Shown here: piece by piece, positions 1-8,401 of the stretch
Position numbering within the stretch: position 1 is the stretch's first letter
Layout: the number at the start of each line of letters is the position of its first letter
NCBI RefSeq assembly: GCF_041359055.1
Contig: NZ_JBGJKZ010000004.1
Span: 1-64,000, forward strand
Direction of reading: 5' to 3'
Length of the DNA: 64,000 nt
Origin: Paenalcaligenes hominis_A
GTDB taxonomy: Bacteria > Pseudomonadota > Gammaproteobacteria > Burkholderiales > Burkholderiaceae_B
The notes under the pieces: model-generated
The model's database searches: none
Told to the model about the DNA's origin: nothing
The model's input: the letters and a program-made list of their open reading frames with translations, nothing else
Translations under genes and position numbers: made by a program

Positions 1-3000
1 GTGGTGATATTGGCAGAAGATGCCGCTGCACCCGCAGCTAGCCCGCCCACGATACCCAAGGTTTCGCCTAGGTCTTTATGGATGACTTGCCCATCGTTAC
101 CCACAAACTGCATACCCTTAGCAACCAACGCATCACCAGCCGTATCCACATACTCTTTATTCACAATATGTGTATCAGCCGTAATCGGACCGTCGTAATG
201 TACATCGCCCTGGTTGGTCACATTGAAGTGATCGCCTAGCTGGGTTTCACCGGTAACCGTTAGGTTAGTAGTATTGACGCTGCCCTGATTGATCACGGTT
301 TGGTTATTGACGTCGTTACCAATGGTGATGCTGTTGTCCACACTCACCTGATTAAACTCAACATCATCGGCTGTTTTATAGGTGATCGTATTTCCTGTGC
401 GTTCAACAACTATATTTTTCCCAGAACTGAAATTAGCAGTTCCACCCGGTTTAATAGCTTCTGCACCCGCCGCCCCCTGAGCAGTTAACGACCAGCCCTG
501 AGCAGCATAGTTAATTGCTTCATTAACAGTGGTATAAGTATTACCTTGTACATTCAAATTTGCCGTTACTCTATGAGTGTTGGGATCGTAGCTAGAGCCA
601 CCCCCTAATGCATCTGCAACACTCTGACCTGCGGTATCAAGGTCATCACCTAAATCATTAATTGCGACGTGCGCGCCATAAAGCTGGCTACCATTGATCG
701 CATCGGTGCTTGTAGCAGAAACGCGCCCAGCAGCTACATGTGTAATGGTTCGCTCATTACCCGCCGACCCCACGCTAACTGTGGCAATAGGCTTTTGACC
801 TGCATACACATAGTCTTTTTTATCAATTGTTGCACCCATTGTGCTCACGGCAGCACTGGTTTGCGCACCATCTCCTAATGCAACCGCACGCTCATGAGCT
901 GCTTTAGCGTTAGCACCTAGCGCCATGGCATTGTCCGCTGTCGCCTCGGCTTGAAATCCGGAGGCAATGGCATTTTCATGAGTCGCTTGAGCTTGAGTTC
1001 CTGTGGCTATTGCATTTTTAAATGATGCATTAGCCAATTTCCCTACAGCTATCGTATTGATGTTGTTAATTTGCTGGCTGGGGTCAGGATTAAGCATGCC
1101 TGATACTGCATTGGTACCTATAGCAATACCATCTGTTGCCGTAGCGCGAGCTTCAGTCCCTTGCGCTTGACTATTTTGAGCTGAGGCAGCACTTAAAGTA
1201 CCTTGTGCAAAGCTGTCTACACCGCTCGCCTGAGCTTGACTACCTATTGCAGACGAACGTTCGCCTTTCGCATACGCCTCAAACCCCAAGGCAGACGCTT
1301 GAAGTGCAGAAGCCGTCGCATCATGTCCTATTGCTGTTCCGCTCTCTGCTGAGACTTTAGCTTTTGTACCCAAAGCAATACCATTATCCGAATCACCGCC
1401 AGGCAACTTAGGGTCAACTTTTGCTTGCTGTCCAATAACAATAGAATTCGCACCATGACTGTGTGCATCATCACCAATAGCTATATTGCTACTTCCATAG
1501 GTATGACTATTCACCCCAATCACTACAGAACGCTGCTGATCTGCAGTTACAGAGGCTCCTAACACCACGCTCTGTGCTGCTAAGTCAGCGGCCAAAGCTG
1601 CATGACCTATTGCTACGCTAGACTCTGCATTGCTTGAGGTGACTGTGTCTGGCCCAATAGCTATTGAATTTAGACCATTAGCTTCATTATTGTTTCTATT
1701 GGTGGCTTCCTGTGAGTTCACACTTATGTAGTGAACTTGATTTTCACTTAACTGCTGATTTAAATAGGCCACATTTACTGCATCTTTATCATCAGGATTC
1801 GCAGCCATAGCCAAATTACTAATAACTGTACCTTCTGCACCCTGCAAACTTACCTTTGAACTGGCAGCAGTCGAATCTGCGGTATACATCACTGCACCAG
1901 CAGGCAGCTGTGGAGTTAATCCCCCGGAACTTAACTCACCTATTACCTGAGCTACTGACTGATACGTATCATCACCTATCTTAAAACCAGTAATTTTTCC
2001 GTTTGCGTCCATGATTCCATCGCCTAATAAATCGGCGAGATTACTCTGAGCAGCTCTGAGTTGGCTAACGTTGACGCCATCTGTATCTAAGGATCCTGCC
2101 GCAACGTGCGTTAGTCGTCGTTCTTGTCCCGCCTGCCCCAACGAAACTACACTGATGTTATTTAATCCAGTATTAAAGTCAGTTAAAAAGCCACGTCCAG
2201 AAGAGGTCGTAGCCACCGATCTCGCCCCTAAAGCAACGCTGCCCCCAATAGCTTGGGCTTGAGCCCCTAAGGCTACGCCATAAGCACCTGAAACCTTTGT
2301 CTGCTGACCAATTGCAACCGTATTGCTTGAGGTCGCTTTAGCTTGCTCACCCAACACCACAGAAAAACTTCCTGCTTCTGTCTTCGAGCCAATACTTACT
2401 GCGTGCTCAATCGTGGTTCCTATTGCATGTTTATTAGCTTGATGACCAATAGAAATATTTTCATTTCCTGTTAGCCCCTGTCCTGCTTGATTACCAATAG
2501 CAACAAAGTAATTACTAGTGGTGTTATTACCTGCCTCAAAACCAATAGCGGTGTTTTGATTGCCTTCAATGTTTTGTCCTGCTCGCGTTCCAATCATAAC
2601 TTGGTTGGTTCGATCTAAACCGGGAGTGATCGGACCCAAATTAGAGCCCTTCCCAGCTGCTAAACCTATGGCTACGTTACCATCTGCCTCAGCGCTGGCT
2701 CCTGCACCTAAAGCAACCGTATTAACAGCAGATGCGGTAGCCCCTGTACCCAAGGCAAGACTACTATTGCTTTGAGCACTAGCCTCATGACCTATCGCCA
2801 ATGCAGCCGGGCCCTGAGCTTGTGCAGCACTACCAATGGCTAGCGCATTCTCTGAGCTGCCAGTCACTTTAGCTTGCTGACCTATAGCAATAGAATTTTC
2901 TGCAAACTGCCCATCTACGGTTGCACCTGAACCGAAGGCTGAACTATTCTTACTTTGCGCTTTAGCCGCCTCTCCGACTGCAATCGAGGCCTCCCCTTGA

Positions 3001-3752
3001 GCCTCTGCCTCAGCCCCTAACGCTACGCTTGCACCACCTTCTGCCTTGGCTTGCGGTCCGATTGCTATAGATTCTGCTCCTAACGCTTGGGCATCAGCAG
3101 CCTGTGAATTCGCTCGGAAATACTTTAAGCCAGGATTATCTCCATCAATACCTGCCTCAGACAGCGCCGTTTCTATAGATTGAATATTAGTGGCTTGTTG
3201 AGTTAATAGGGTTTCATGACCAGATAACTGAGTTGAGTGATCCGATAACTGAGAGTGATGCTGGTCAACTTGATCTGCCAGCTGGTTTAAATCCGTGTCA
3301 GTTTGCGCAAGACGATCTACCGTTTGCGCTAAGCTTTGACTCGTTTGTGTCAAGTTTTGATCTAGCTGAGCTACGTTTTCATTCGTTTGGTAAAGTTGCC
3401 CACCTGTTACTACATATTTACTTGTACTTGTTAAGGGCATTTCCGCGTTTACCAAAATTTGGTTAGCGTTCAAATCACCACTTATAGATAGTTGTGCTAA
3501 GCCTTGAATTTGGCCTTGGCCGCCAAAATCAATGATGCCACCGACTTGAGTAAACTCAATCTTATTCTCAGCCTCATTTAGCACAATGTCTGCAAAAGCG
3601 ACCCCGCTTGTTAGCAGAGAAAGACTTAATGCTGCCGCGCCAGCTATTTTCTTTTGACTTGAGCTTTTTTTGCCACGAGCTTTACTGTGCTCCGCGACAG
3701 CAACAAAAGTTCCTGTTCGCTCATTGTAAATACTGCGATAAGTTCTATTCAC
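1..3752 (-). CDS. Trimeric autotransporter adhesin (YadA/Hia-like), partial at C-terminus
   Basis: The reading frame is open from a GTG at 3750-3752, behind a GAGGAGCGG ribosome site, to the window edge (about 1250 residues). The N-terminus begins MNRTYRSIYNERTGTFVAVA, the extended signal peptide region typical of large type V secreted proteins, followed by basic residues and a hydrophobic core ending LTSGVAFAD. A coiled-coil-like Q/L/T-rich stretch precedes two blocks of about 14-residue repeats of the AIAIG/SVALG type (YadA head beta-roll), roughly residues 215-540 and 590-990. Each block ends in a neck motif: THVAAGSLDTDGVNVSQL near residue 550 and THVAAGRVSATSTDAINGSQL near 1005. A stalk follows, with the segment LGETLGIVGG at the edge. 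The C-terminal membrane anchor is not in the window. The role is surface adhesion, inferred from the family; the ligand is unknown. Confidence 0.93.
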   Translation of the reverse strand, partial: MNRTYRSIYNERTGTFVAVAEHSKARGKKSSSQKKIAGAAALSLSLLTSGVAFADIVLNEAENKIEFTQVGGIIDFGGQGQIQGLAQLSISGDLNANQILVNAEMPLTSTSKYVVTGGQLYQTNENVAQLDQNLTQTSQSLAQTVDRLAQTDTDLNQLADQVDQHHSQLSDHSTQLSGHETLLTQQATNIQSIETALSEAGIDGDNPGLKYFRANSQAADAQALGAESIAIGPQAKAEGGASVALGAEAEAQGEASIAVGEAAKAQSKNSSAFGSGATVDGQFAENSIAIGQQAKVTGSSENALAIGSAAQAQGPAALAIGHEASAQSNSSLALGTGATASAVNTVALGAGASAEADGNVAIGLAAGKGSNLGPITPGLDRTNQVMIGTRAGQNIEGNQNTAIGFEAGNNTTSNYFVAIGNQAGQGLTGNENISIGHQANKHAIGTTIEHAVSIGSKTEAGSFSVVLGEQAKATSSNTVAIGQQTKVSGAYGVALGAQAQAIGGSVALGARSVATTSSGRGFLTDFNTGLNNISVVSLGQAGQERRLTHVAAGSLDTDGVNVSQLRAAQSNLADLLGDGIMDANGKITGFKIGDDTYQSVAQVIGELSSGGLTPQLPAGAVMYTADSTAASSKVSLQGAEGTVISNLAMAANPDDKDAVNVAYLNQQLSENQVHYISVNSQEATNRNNNEANGLNSIAIGPDTVTSSNAESSVAIGHAALAADLAAQSVVLGASVTADQQRSVVIGVNSHTYGSSNIAIGDDAHSHGANSIVIGQQAKVDPKLPGGDSDNGIALGTKAKVSAESGTAIGHDATASALQASALGFEAYAKGERSSAIGSQAQASGVDSFAQGTLSAASAQNSQAQGTEARATATDGIAIGTNAVSGMLNPDPSQQINNINTIAVGKLANASFKNAIATGTQAQATHENAIASGFQAEATADNAMALGANAKAAHERAVALGDGAQTSAAVSTMGATIDKKDYVYAGQKPIATVSVGSAGNERTITHVAAGRVSATSTDAINGSQLYGAHVAINDLGDDLDTAGQSVADALGGGSSYDPNTHRVTANLNVQGNTYTTVNEAINYAAQGWSLTAQGAAGAEAIKPGGTANFSSGKNIVVERTGNTITYKTADDVEFNQVSVDNSITIGNDVNNQTVINQGSVNTTNLTVTGETQLGDHFNVTNQGDVHYDGPITADTHIVNKEYVDTAGDALVAKGMQFVGNDGQVIHKDLGETLGIVGGLAAGAAASSANIT

Positions 3753-3809
3753 ATCCGCTCCTCAATAATCAATTCAAACTAATGAAAAGCGTATCTTTAC
3801 GTTACTGAG

Positions 3810-3873
3810 AAAAGTATCAAAAACACAAAAAACGTTTGATATAAAAAAAAACAAACGACTTCTTGATACTTTT
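3810..3873. promoter_or_regulatory. Inverted repeat in the adhesin upstream region (candidate operator)
   Basis: AAAAGTATCAA at 3810-3820 is matched exactly by TTGATACTTTT at 3863-3873, with 42 bases between the arms. It lies 58-121 bases upstream of the adhesin GTG, in the 157-base gap between the AraC-type gene and the adhesin. TTGATA at 3815-3820 (minus sense) could serve as a -35 element, but no good -10 follows, so the promoter itself is not assigned. The arms are far apart for one dimer site, which would fit two separate binding sites or looping. Binding by the neighbouring regulator is inference. Confidence 0.45.
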
Positions 3874-3909
3874 TAACTTTCTAGTCGATGAACTCGTCAC
3901 CTATTTACA

Positions 3910-4677
3910 TCAATCTTTTTTAGAGCGGTGCATTGAGCGATATTGACTTGGAGTTAAGCCTTCTTGCGCTTTAAATGCCGTAGAGAAATTAGGTGCAGAT
4001 GAATAGCCTACATTTTTTGCTATTTTATTTATTGTGTATTTTGTTTTTAAAAGCATGTTTTTAGATTTCTCTATTCTGTACCAGCGCATAAACTCAGAAA
4101 ACGTCTTACCAAAACCATCTAAAAAAGCTAAATTTATAGACGATTCATTTTCTTTAATAGCCATAATTAAATCGTCTATACTTTTTACTTTAGCTAAGTT
4201 TTTTTGTAAAAATGATAATGTTTTATTAATGATATTTTTATGGTTTAAATTTAGCAGTCCAGATGTATCTATAGGCAGCTCTATCTGCGACACTGCTTGC
4301 TCTATTTGAGTCTGCTCACCAATAAGCTCCATCGCCACCAGCCCAAGTTCGGATATAACATTAGCCACAGTGATGCATGCACTTACGCCAATATTAAAAT
4401 ATAACTTTTTATTTACTGAGCAGTTTTCTACAATAGCTATAACATCTTCAACTAAGGGAATAATTAATTTATTAATTTTTTTAATAAAAGCTAACTCGTC
4501 ATCCAGAGAAGAAGCATCTATTATTAATAAAGAAATATCATATTTAGAAGCAACTAATTCTAAATCACTTAGATCATGAAAATATAAATACTTATAAGTT
4601 ATCCCTTTTAAAGAAACCATACAATTAGATACCAAAACAGCATTTTTGCTTAGGATAGCAATTTTTTGACTCTGCAT
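3910..4677 (-). CDS. AraC-family regulator with receiver-like N-terminal domain
   Basis: 255 residues, ATG start with GAGGG upstream. The last ~95 residues are an AraC/XylS double helix-turn-helix: a first helix region ending FSEFMRWYRIEKSKNMLL, then INKIAKNVGYSSAPNFSTAFK, then the family signature GLTPSQYR. The first ~110 residues follow the order of a response-regulator receiver fold: strand KIAILS, strand SLLIID ending in Asp54, strand VIAIVEN, and GVSACI near residue 100. The acidic pair after strand 1 and the conserved Lys near the end are absent, so it would be an atypical, possibly unphosphorylated receiver. The gene is visibly AT-rich compared with its neighbours and reads toward the adhesin, with a 157-base gap containing an inverted repeat. 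Control of the adhesin is an inference from position. The DNA-binding half is secure; the receiver reading is tentative. Confidence 0.8.
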   Translation of the reverse strand: MQSQKIAILSKNAVLVSNCMVSLKGITYKYLYFHDLSDLELVASKYDISLLIIDASSLDDELAFIKKINKLIIPLVEDVIAIVENCSVNKKLYFNIGVSACITVANVISELGLVAMELIGEQTQIEQAVSQIELPIDTSGLLNLNHKNIINKTLSFLQKNLAKVKSIDDLIMAIKENESSINLAFLDGFGKTFSEFMRWYRIEKSKNMLLKTKYTINKIAKNVGYSSAPNFSTAFKAQEGLTPSQYRSMHRSKKD

Positions 4678-4788
4678 GATTTCCCTCTTTTAATATAATG
4701 TCTAAAAAAAAGGATTCTCTCATGCACAAGACAAAAGCCATTATAAAAATCACATTAATTAACTACTTGTTAACACTTCTTAAAAAAT

Positions 4789-4823
4789 AAAAAAAGCCTG
4801 ATAAATATATCAGGCTTTTTTTT
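4789..4823. terminator. Bidirectional rho-independent terminator
   Basis: GCCTGATA (4796-4803) pairs with TATCAGGC (4808-4815) around a 4-base loop, with A-rich sequence on the left and an 8-base T run on the right. It sits just after phoU (minus) and could end transcription in either direction. Confidence 0.85.
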
Positions 4824-4837
4824 ACAAAGTTTAACGA

Positions 4838-5557
4838 TTATTCGTCAAAATTCACATCTTTACCTAGTGCTGTACGGACTGTGTTTTTCATGCCGGTATG
4901 TCTTACGTCATCCCCAAGCACCATGTAGATAACTCGCTCGGCCATATTTTTTGCATGGTCTCCCATGCGCTCTAGGGCACGAGCAATAAAAATCAGGTCA
5001 ATAGAACGAGAAATAGTACGGGGGTCTTCGATCATATAGGTAATAACATGACGCAATGAACCTTTCCATTCTTTGTCCACGTCTTTGTCTTTACGCACTA
5101 CGTCAGCGGCTACGACCATATCTTGTCGAGCAAATGCATCTAGGGCCTGATTAATCATGCTAACCACTGAGTTGCTCATGTGGCGTAGCTCAACCACAGG
5201 CTCGTAACCGGAGTCTGCCTCGTGCAAACGGCGTACCATCTTTGCGATGCGCTCGGCCTCATCCCCACACCGTTCTAGGTCGGTCAGCATTTTAGAAATG
5301 GATAATAACGTGCGTAAATCAATAGCTGTAGGTTGATTGCGAGCAATAATATAAGTAATACGCTCGTCAATTTCGACCTCTAAGCTATTGACCTCTTTTT
5401 CACGTTCTCGCACCTGATCAACAAGTTGAAGGTCTCCACTAAATAAAGCTTCCATGGCTTGCTCAACCATAGATTCAACCACACCCCCCATTTGTAAAAA
5501 GAGGGAACGAGTGGCCTCGAGCTCGGTATGAAACTGCTTATTTGTATGTTCAATCAT
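4838..5557 (-). CDS. phoU: Phosphate transport system accessory protein PhoU
   Basis: 239 residues from the ATG at 5557; a TTG three codons earlier is less likely. The protein is two tandem all-helical PhoU repeats. Each has the E/D-rich metal-binding helix pattern: LLSISKMLTDLERCGDEAERIAKM in the first half (read in parts), and RALERMGDHAKNMAERVIYM in the second. Length matches the family. PhoU links the Pst phosphate transporter to the PhoR/PhoB two-component system and represses it when phosphate is plentiful. No pst or pho genes are next to it here, so it is probably transcribed alone or with rpiA (62 bases upstream). A terminator follows. Confidence 0.95.
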   Translation of the reverse strand: MIEHTNKQFHTELEATRSLFLQMGGVVESMVEQAMEALFSGDLQLVDQVREREKEVNSLEVEIDERITYIIARNQPTAIDLRTLLSISKMLTDLERCGDEAERIAKMVRRLHEADSGYEPVVELRHMSNSVVSMINQALDAFARQDMVVAADVVRKDKDVDKEWKGSLRHVITYMIEDPRTISRSIDLIFIARALERMGDHAKNMAERVIYMVLGDDVRHTGMKNTVRTALGKDVNFDE

Positions 5558-5619
5558 AAGAACCAACGTAAACGCAAAAGATCACCATAAATGGACGCTA
5601 ATACTACTATACTACGGCA

Positions 5620-6297
5620 TTATGACAACGTAGTGACACCCGTTTGCCCCGCCACTAATGCAACTGAAGCACCAGTGATAGCAAACAAACCACAGCACAC
5701 AACGCCAGGGATATTATTAATCTGGGCCTCCAGCTGTGCAGGTGAGGCAATCTGCAGACCATGCACATCCAAAATACTGTTACCGTTATCAGTAACAAAA
5801 CCTTCGCGCCATACAACGCGACCACCAAGAGCCTCAAGACGTGTGGTGACAACACGACGAGCCATAGGAATCACCTCGATGGGTAAAGGAAATGCACCTA
5901 GCTGATCCACCACCTTGCTTTCATCGACAATACACAAGAACCCTTTGGCTACGGATGCCACAATTTTCTCGCGCGTTAGGGCACCACCACCGCCTTTGGT
6001 CATATGAAGCTGATGATTAATTTCATCGGCCCCATCAATATACCAATCCATAGACGAAACTTGATTCAGGTCGAGCACCTTGATGCCGTGCTGCTGTAAA
6101 CGTAAAGTAGAGCGTTCTGAGCTTGACACGGCCGCCTTGAATAAATGCTTGTGTTGAGCGAGAGTATCAATAAAAATATCAACCGTAGAGCCGGTTCCTA
6201 TGCCTAATATTGTTTCAGTAGTCAGTGTTGGCAGCACGTAGTCCACCGCTGCCGTGGCGGCATGTTGTTTTAACTGGTCTTGAGAGTACATAATCAT
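5620..6297 (-). CDS. rpiA: Ribose-5-phosphate isomerase A
   Basis: 225 residues. It interconverts ribose-5-phosphate and ribulose-5-phosphate in the non-oxidative pentose phosphate pathway, in the cytoplasm. Visible motifs are GIGTGSTV (phosphate binding), the SSS/ER segment, DGADEI and KGGGGALTREKI (active site), then ARRVVTTRLEALGG, in the family order and at the usual length. The start ATG directly abuts the stop codon of the upstream Spx-like gene with no gap, so the two are translationally linked. A second ATG two codons in is an equally possible start. Confidence 0.96.
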   Translation of the reverse strand: MIMYSQDQLKQHAATAAVDYVLPTLTTETILGIGTGSTVDIFIDTLAQHKHLFKAAVSSSERSTLRLQQHGIKVLDLNQVSSMDWYIDGADEINHQLHMTKGGGGALTREKIVASVAKGFLCIVDESKVVDQLGAFPLPIEVIPMARRVVTTRLEALGGRVVWREGFVTDNGNSILDVHGLQIASPAQLEAQINNIPGVVCCGLFAITGASVALVAGQTGVTTLS

Positions 6298-6645
6298 TTA
6301 AGCAAAACGCTGTGCGTAAGCGTCGGCCTTAAAGCCTACAGTGACACTGTGCGCATCCACTGTGACAGGGCGACGAACTAAAGTGGGGTATTCAGCAATT
6401 AATTGTAGCCAATCCTCATCACTTTCTGGAGATTTACTTGTTTCTGGCAGGTTACGCCAAGTGGGCGAGGCTCGATTAACTAGCTTGGGCCAGCCACCGA
6501 GCTCTTGCGCCCAGGCTTTTAAGTCTGCCGCCTTAATGGGGTGATCTCGATAATCAATAAACGTGTGCTGCACCTGATGCTCAGTCAGCCACTTGAGAGC
6601 ATTTTTACATGTACTGCAATTTTTTAAACCAAAAATCGTAACCAT
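6298..6645 (-). CDS. Spx/ArsC-family reductase-like protein (YffB type)
   Basis: 115 residues with a thioredoxin-like fold pattern: TIFGLKNCSTCKNALKWL carries a C10-x-x-C13 pair, followed by FIDYRDHPI, then LVNRASPTWRNL and LVRRPVTV, which match the ArsC/Spx family. The YffB branch is a glutathione-dependent reductase-like protein of uncertain substrate, so arsenate reduction should not be assumed. It lies directly upstream of rpiA with no intergenic base. No ribosome-binding sequence is visible: the ATG is 8 bases after the terminator hairpin of the pot operon. Confidence 0.85.
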   Translation of the reverse strand: MVTIFGLKNCSTCKNALKWLTEHQVQHTFIDYRDHPIKAADLKAWAQELGGWPKLVNRASPTWRNLPETSKSPESDEDWLQLIAEYPTLVRRPVTVDAHSVTVGFKADAYAQRFA

Positions 6646-6674
6646 AATAAAAAACAGCCGCTTTACACGGCTGT
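6646..6674 (-). terminator. Terminator after potI, abutting the next start codon
   Basis: On the minus strand ACAGCCG (6674-6668) pairs with CGGCTGT (6660-6654) around a 7-base loop, followed by a T run at 6649-6653. It ends the potFGHI transcript. The T run finishes within 8 bases of the ATG of the Spx-like gene. Confidence 0.7.
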
Positions 6675-6683
6675 ATAAAAAAG

Positions 6684-7478
6684 TTAATAGTCCTTTTTTT
6701 GTAAGCGGCTAGCCAAAATAACAAACAAACCAATCACAAAAATAAACAAAGTCGCTAGTGCATTAATCTCTGGTTTTAACCCAAGCCGCACCCTAGAAAA
6801 CACTTCTACAGGCAAAGTGGTATAGCCCGGCCCAGATAAAAACGACGCAATCACTACATCGTCTAATGACAAGGTAAATGCTAATAACCAGGCTGCCATC
6901 AGCGCAGGCATAATTAACGGCAGAGTAATGCTAAAAAATACCTTGATGGGGGTTGCTCCTAAGTCCAAGGCGGCCTCTTCAAGCGATTTATCAAAATCGC
7001 GAATTCGAGCTTGGATAACAACGGCCACATAGGCAACGCACAATACCACATGCCCCACCCAAATAGTGAAAATACCATTGCCATCAGGCCAGCCAAACAA
7101 CTTGGACATTTCCACAAACATTAGCAATAACGAGATGCCTAAAACCACCTCGGGAATGACTAAGGGTGCGCTTAACATGCCCACATAAAGCGTAAAGCCT
7201 TTGAACTTGCCCATACGCGACAACACGTATGCTGCCCATGTGCCCAATGCGACTGCCGCCGTTGCCGTGAGCGCAGCAATTAAAAAAGAGAGCTTGGCCG
7301 CATTTAACAAAGCTTGGTCATTGAACAATGACTGATACCAACGCAAAGAAAAGCCCGACCAAGACGTCATTATGGCTGAGTCGTTAAAAGAAAACACCAC
7401 CAAGAACACAATGGGTAGGTACAGAAAACCAAAACCTACCGTTAGGCTAAGTACACGCCAATACGGATTCGTTTTCAT
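6684..7478 (-). CDS. potI: Putrescine ABC transporter, inner-membrane permease PotI
   Basis: 264 residues with about six membrane-spanning segments, beginning at residues 10-32. The cytoplasmic coupling loop reads EEAALDLGATPIKVFFSITLPLIMPAL, the EAA motif that docks on the ATPase. C-terminal segments SLDDVVIASFLSGPGYTTLPVEVFSRVR are typical of PotI/PotC. With PotH it forms the channel of a putrescine importer driven by PotG and fed by the periplasmic PotF. It is the last gene of the operon, 5 bases after potH, and is followed by a terminator. Substrate assignment rests on PotF and overall family similarity. Confidence 0.92.
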   Translation of the reverse strand: MKTNPYWRVLSLTVGFGFLYLPIVFLVVFSFNDSAIMTSWSGFSLRWYQSLFNDQALLNAAKLSFLIAALTATAAVALGTWAAYVLSRMGKFKGFTLYVGMLSAPLVIPEVVLGISLLLMFVEMSKLFGWPDGNGIFTIWVGHVVLCVAYVAVVIQARIRDFDKSLEEAALDLGATPIKVFFSITLPLIMPALMAAWLLAFTLSLDDVVIASFLSGPGYTTLPVEVFSRVRLGLKPEINALATLFIFVIGLFVILASRLQKKDY

Positions 7479-7483
7479 TGTTT

Positions 7484-8401
7484 TTACCCCTTCTTTTTAT
7501 CTGCATGCAGGTGCTTCACCTGACTGTATTGGAAAAAGATCAAGGGCACAATTAACAGCACCACCATTACGCAGGTAACCGCAGCTGCCATAGGCCAGTC
7601 GGCATTATTGAAGAACTCATTCCACATAACACGCCCCATCATAAGTGTGTTGGCACCACCAAGCATTTCAGGTACCACATACTCTCCTACTGCTGGAATA
7701 AAAACCAACATAGCTCCTGATATCACACCAGGCATGGATAAGGGCAAGGTGATTTGCCTAAATGCCGTGAATGGTCTGGCCCCTAAGTCGTAAGCGGCTT
7801 CGAGCAAACGCGTATCTAACTTCACCAAGCTGGCATACAACGGCAAGATGAAAAAAGGTAAGTACGCATAAACCAAGCCAATATAAACAGCCAAGTCTGT
7901 GCGATAGATTTCTAAAGGGGCATCTACTACACCCAGCCATAATAAAATAGAGTTTAATATGCCATCGTTACGCAAAATACCTACCCAAGCATAAACCCGT
8001 AACAACAACGAGGTCCAAAAAGGCAAAATCACAGCCAATAACAGCAAGTTACGTGTTGCAGGGTTTGACCGAGCAATGTAATACGCCATGGGGTAGCCAA
8101 TGAGCACACAACATAGGGTTGTGATGAGCGCCATTTTGACAGAGCTGATATACGTAGCTAAATACAAGTTATCGCTAACCAATAAAATATAGCCACGCAG
8201 ATGCATCACCAAGTTTAAGGTCTCATCGCTATAATCAATTAAAGGCGTATAGGGTGGTACACCAAATTGCAAATCCGCAAAACTGATTTTAAAAACCAGT
8301 AAAAACGGAATAAACAAAAACACCAATAACCAAGCAAACGGGGCAGCAATAATTAGACTGCGCCCCGATGGTTTTAAATGAGTTAGCTTGAACTTTTTCA
8401 T
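7484..8401 (-). CDS. potH: Putrescine ABC transporter, inner-membrane permease PotH
   Basis: 305 residues with about six transmembrane segments. The first is at residues ~15-38, preceded by a basic cytoplasmic tail. The EAA loop reads LEAAYDLGARPFTAFRQITLPLSMPGV, followed by GEYVVPEMLGG, characteristic of PotH/PotB. It partners with PotI in the channel. The start overlaps the end of potG by 4 bases, so translation is coupled. Confidence 0.93.
   Translation of the reverse strand: MKKFKLTHLKPSGRSLIIAAPFAWLLVFLFIPFLLVFKISFADLQFGVPPYTPLIDYSDETLNLVMHLRGYILLVSDNLYLATYISSVKMALITTLCCVLIGYPMAYYIARSNPATRNLLLLAVILPFWTSLLLRVYAWVGILRNDGILNSILLWLGVVDAPLEIYRTDLAVYIGLVYAYLPFFILPLYASLVKLDTRLLEAAYDLGARPFTAFRQITLPLSMPGVISGAMLVFIPAVGEYVVPEMLGGANTLMMGRVMWNEFFNNADWPMAAAVTCVMVVLLIVPLIFFQYSQVKHLHADKKKG

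Noticed and set aside
900..3100. Short repeated segments resembling a CRISPR array
   Set aside because: They are the 14-residue head repeats of the adhesin; spacing and sequence vary with the codons and there are no unique spacers.
1..3466. Several small plus-strand frames over the adhesin region
   Set aside because: They are on the strand opposite the long adhesin frame and read repeat DNA out of frame.
6298..6645. Arsenate reductase as the function of the ArsC-like gene
   Set aside because: The YffB/Spx branch shares the fold without evidence for arsenate activity, and no ars gene is near.
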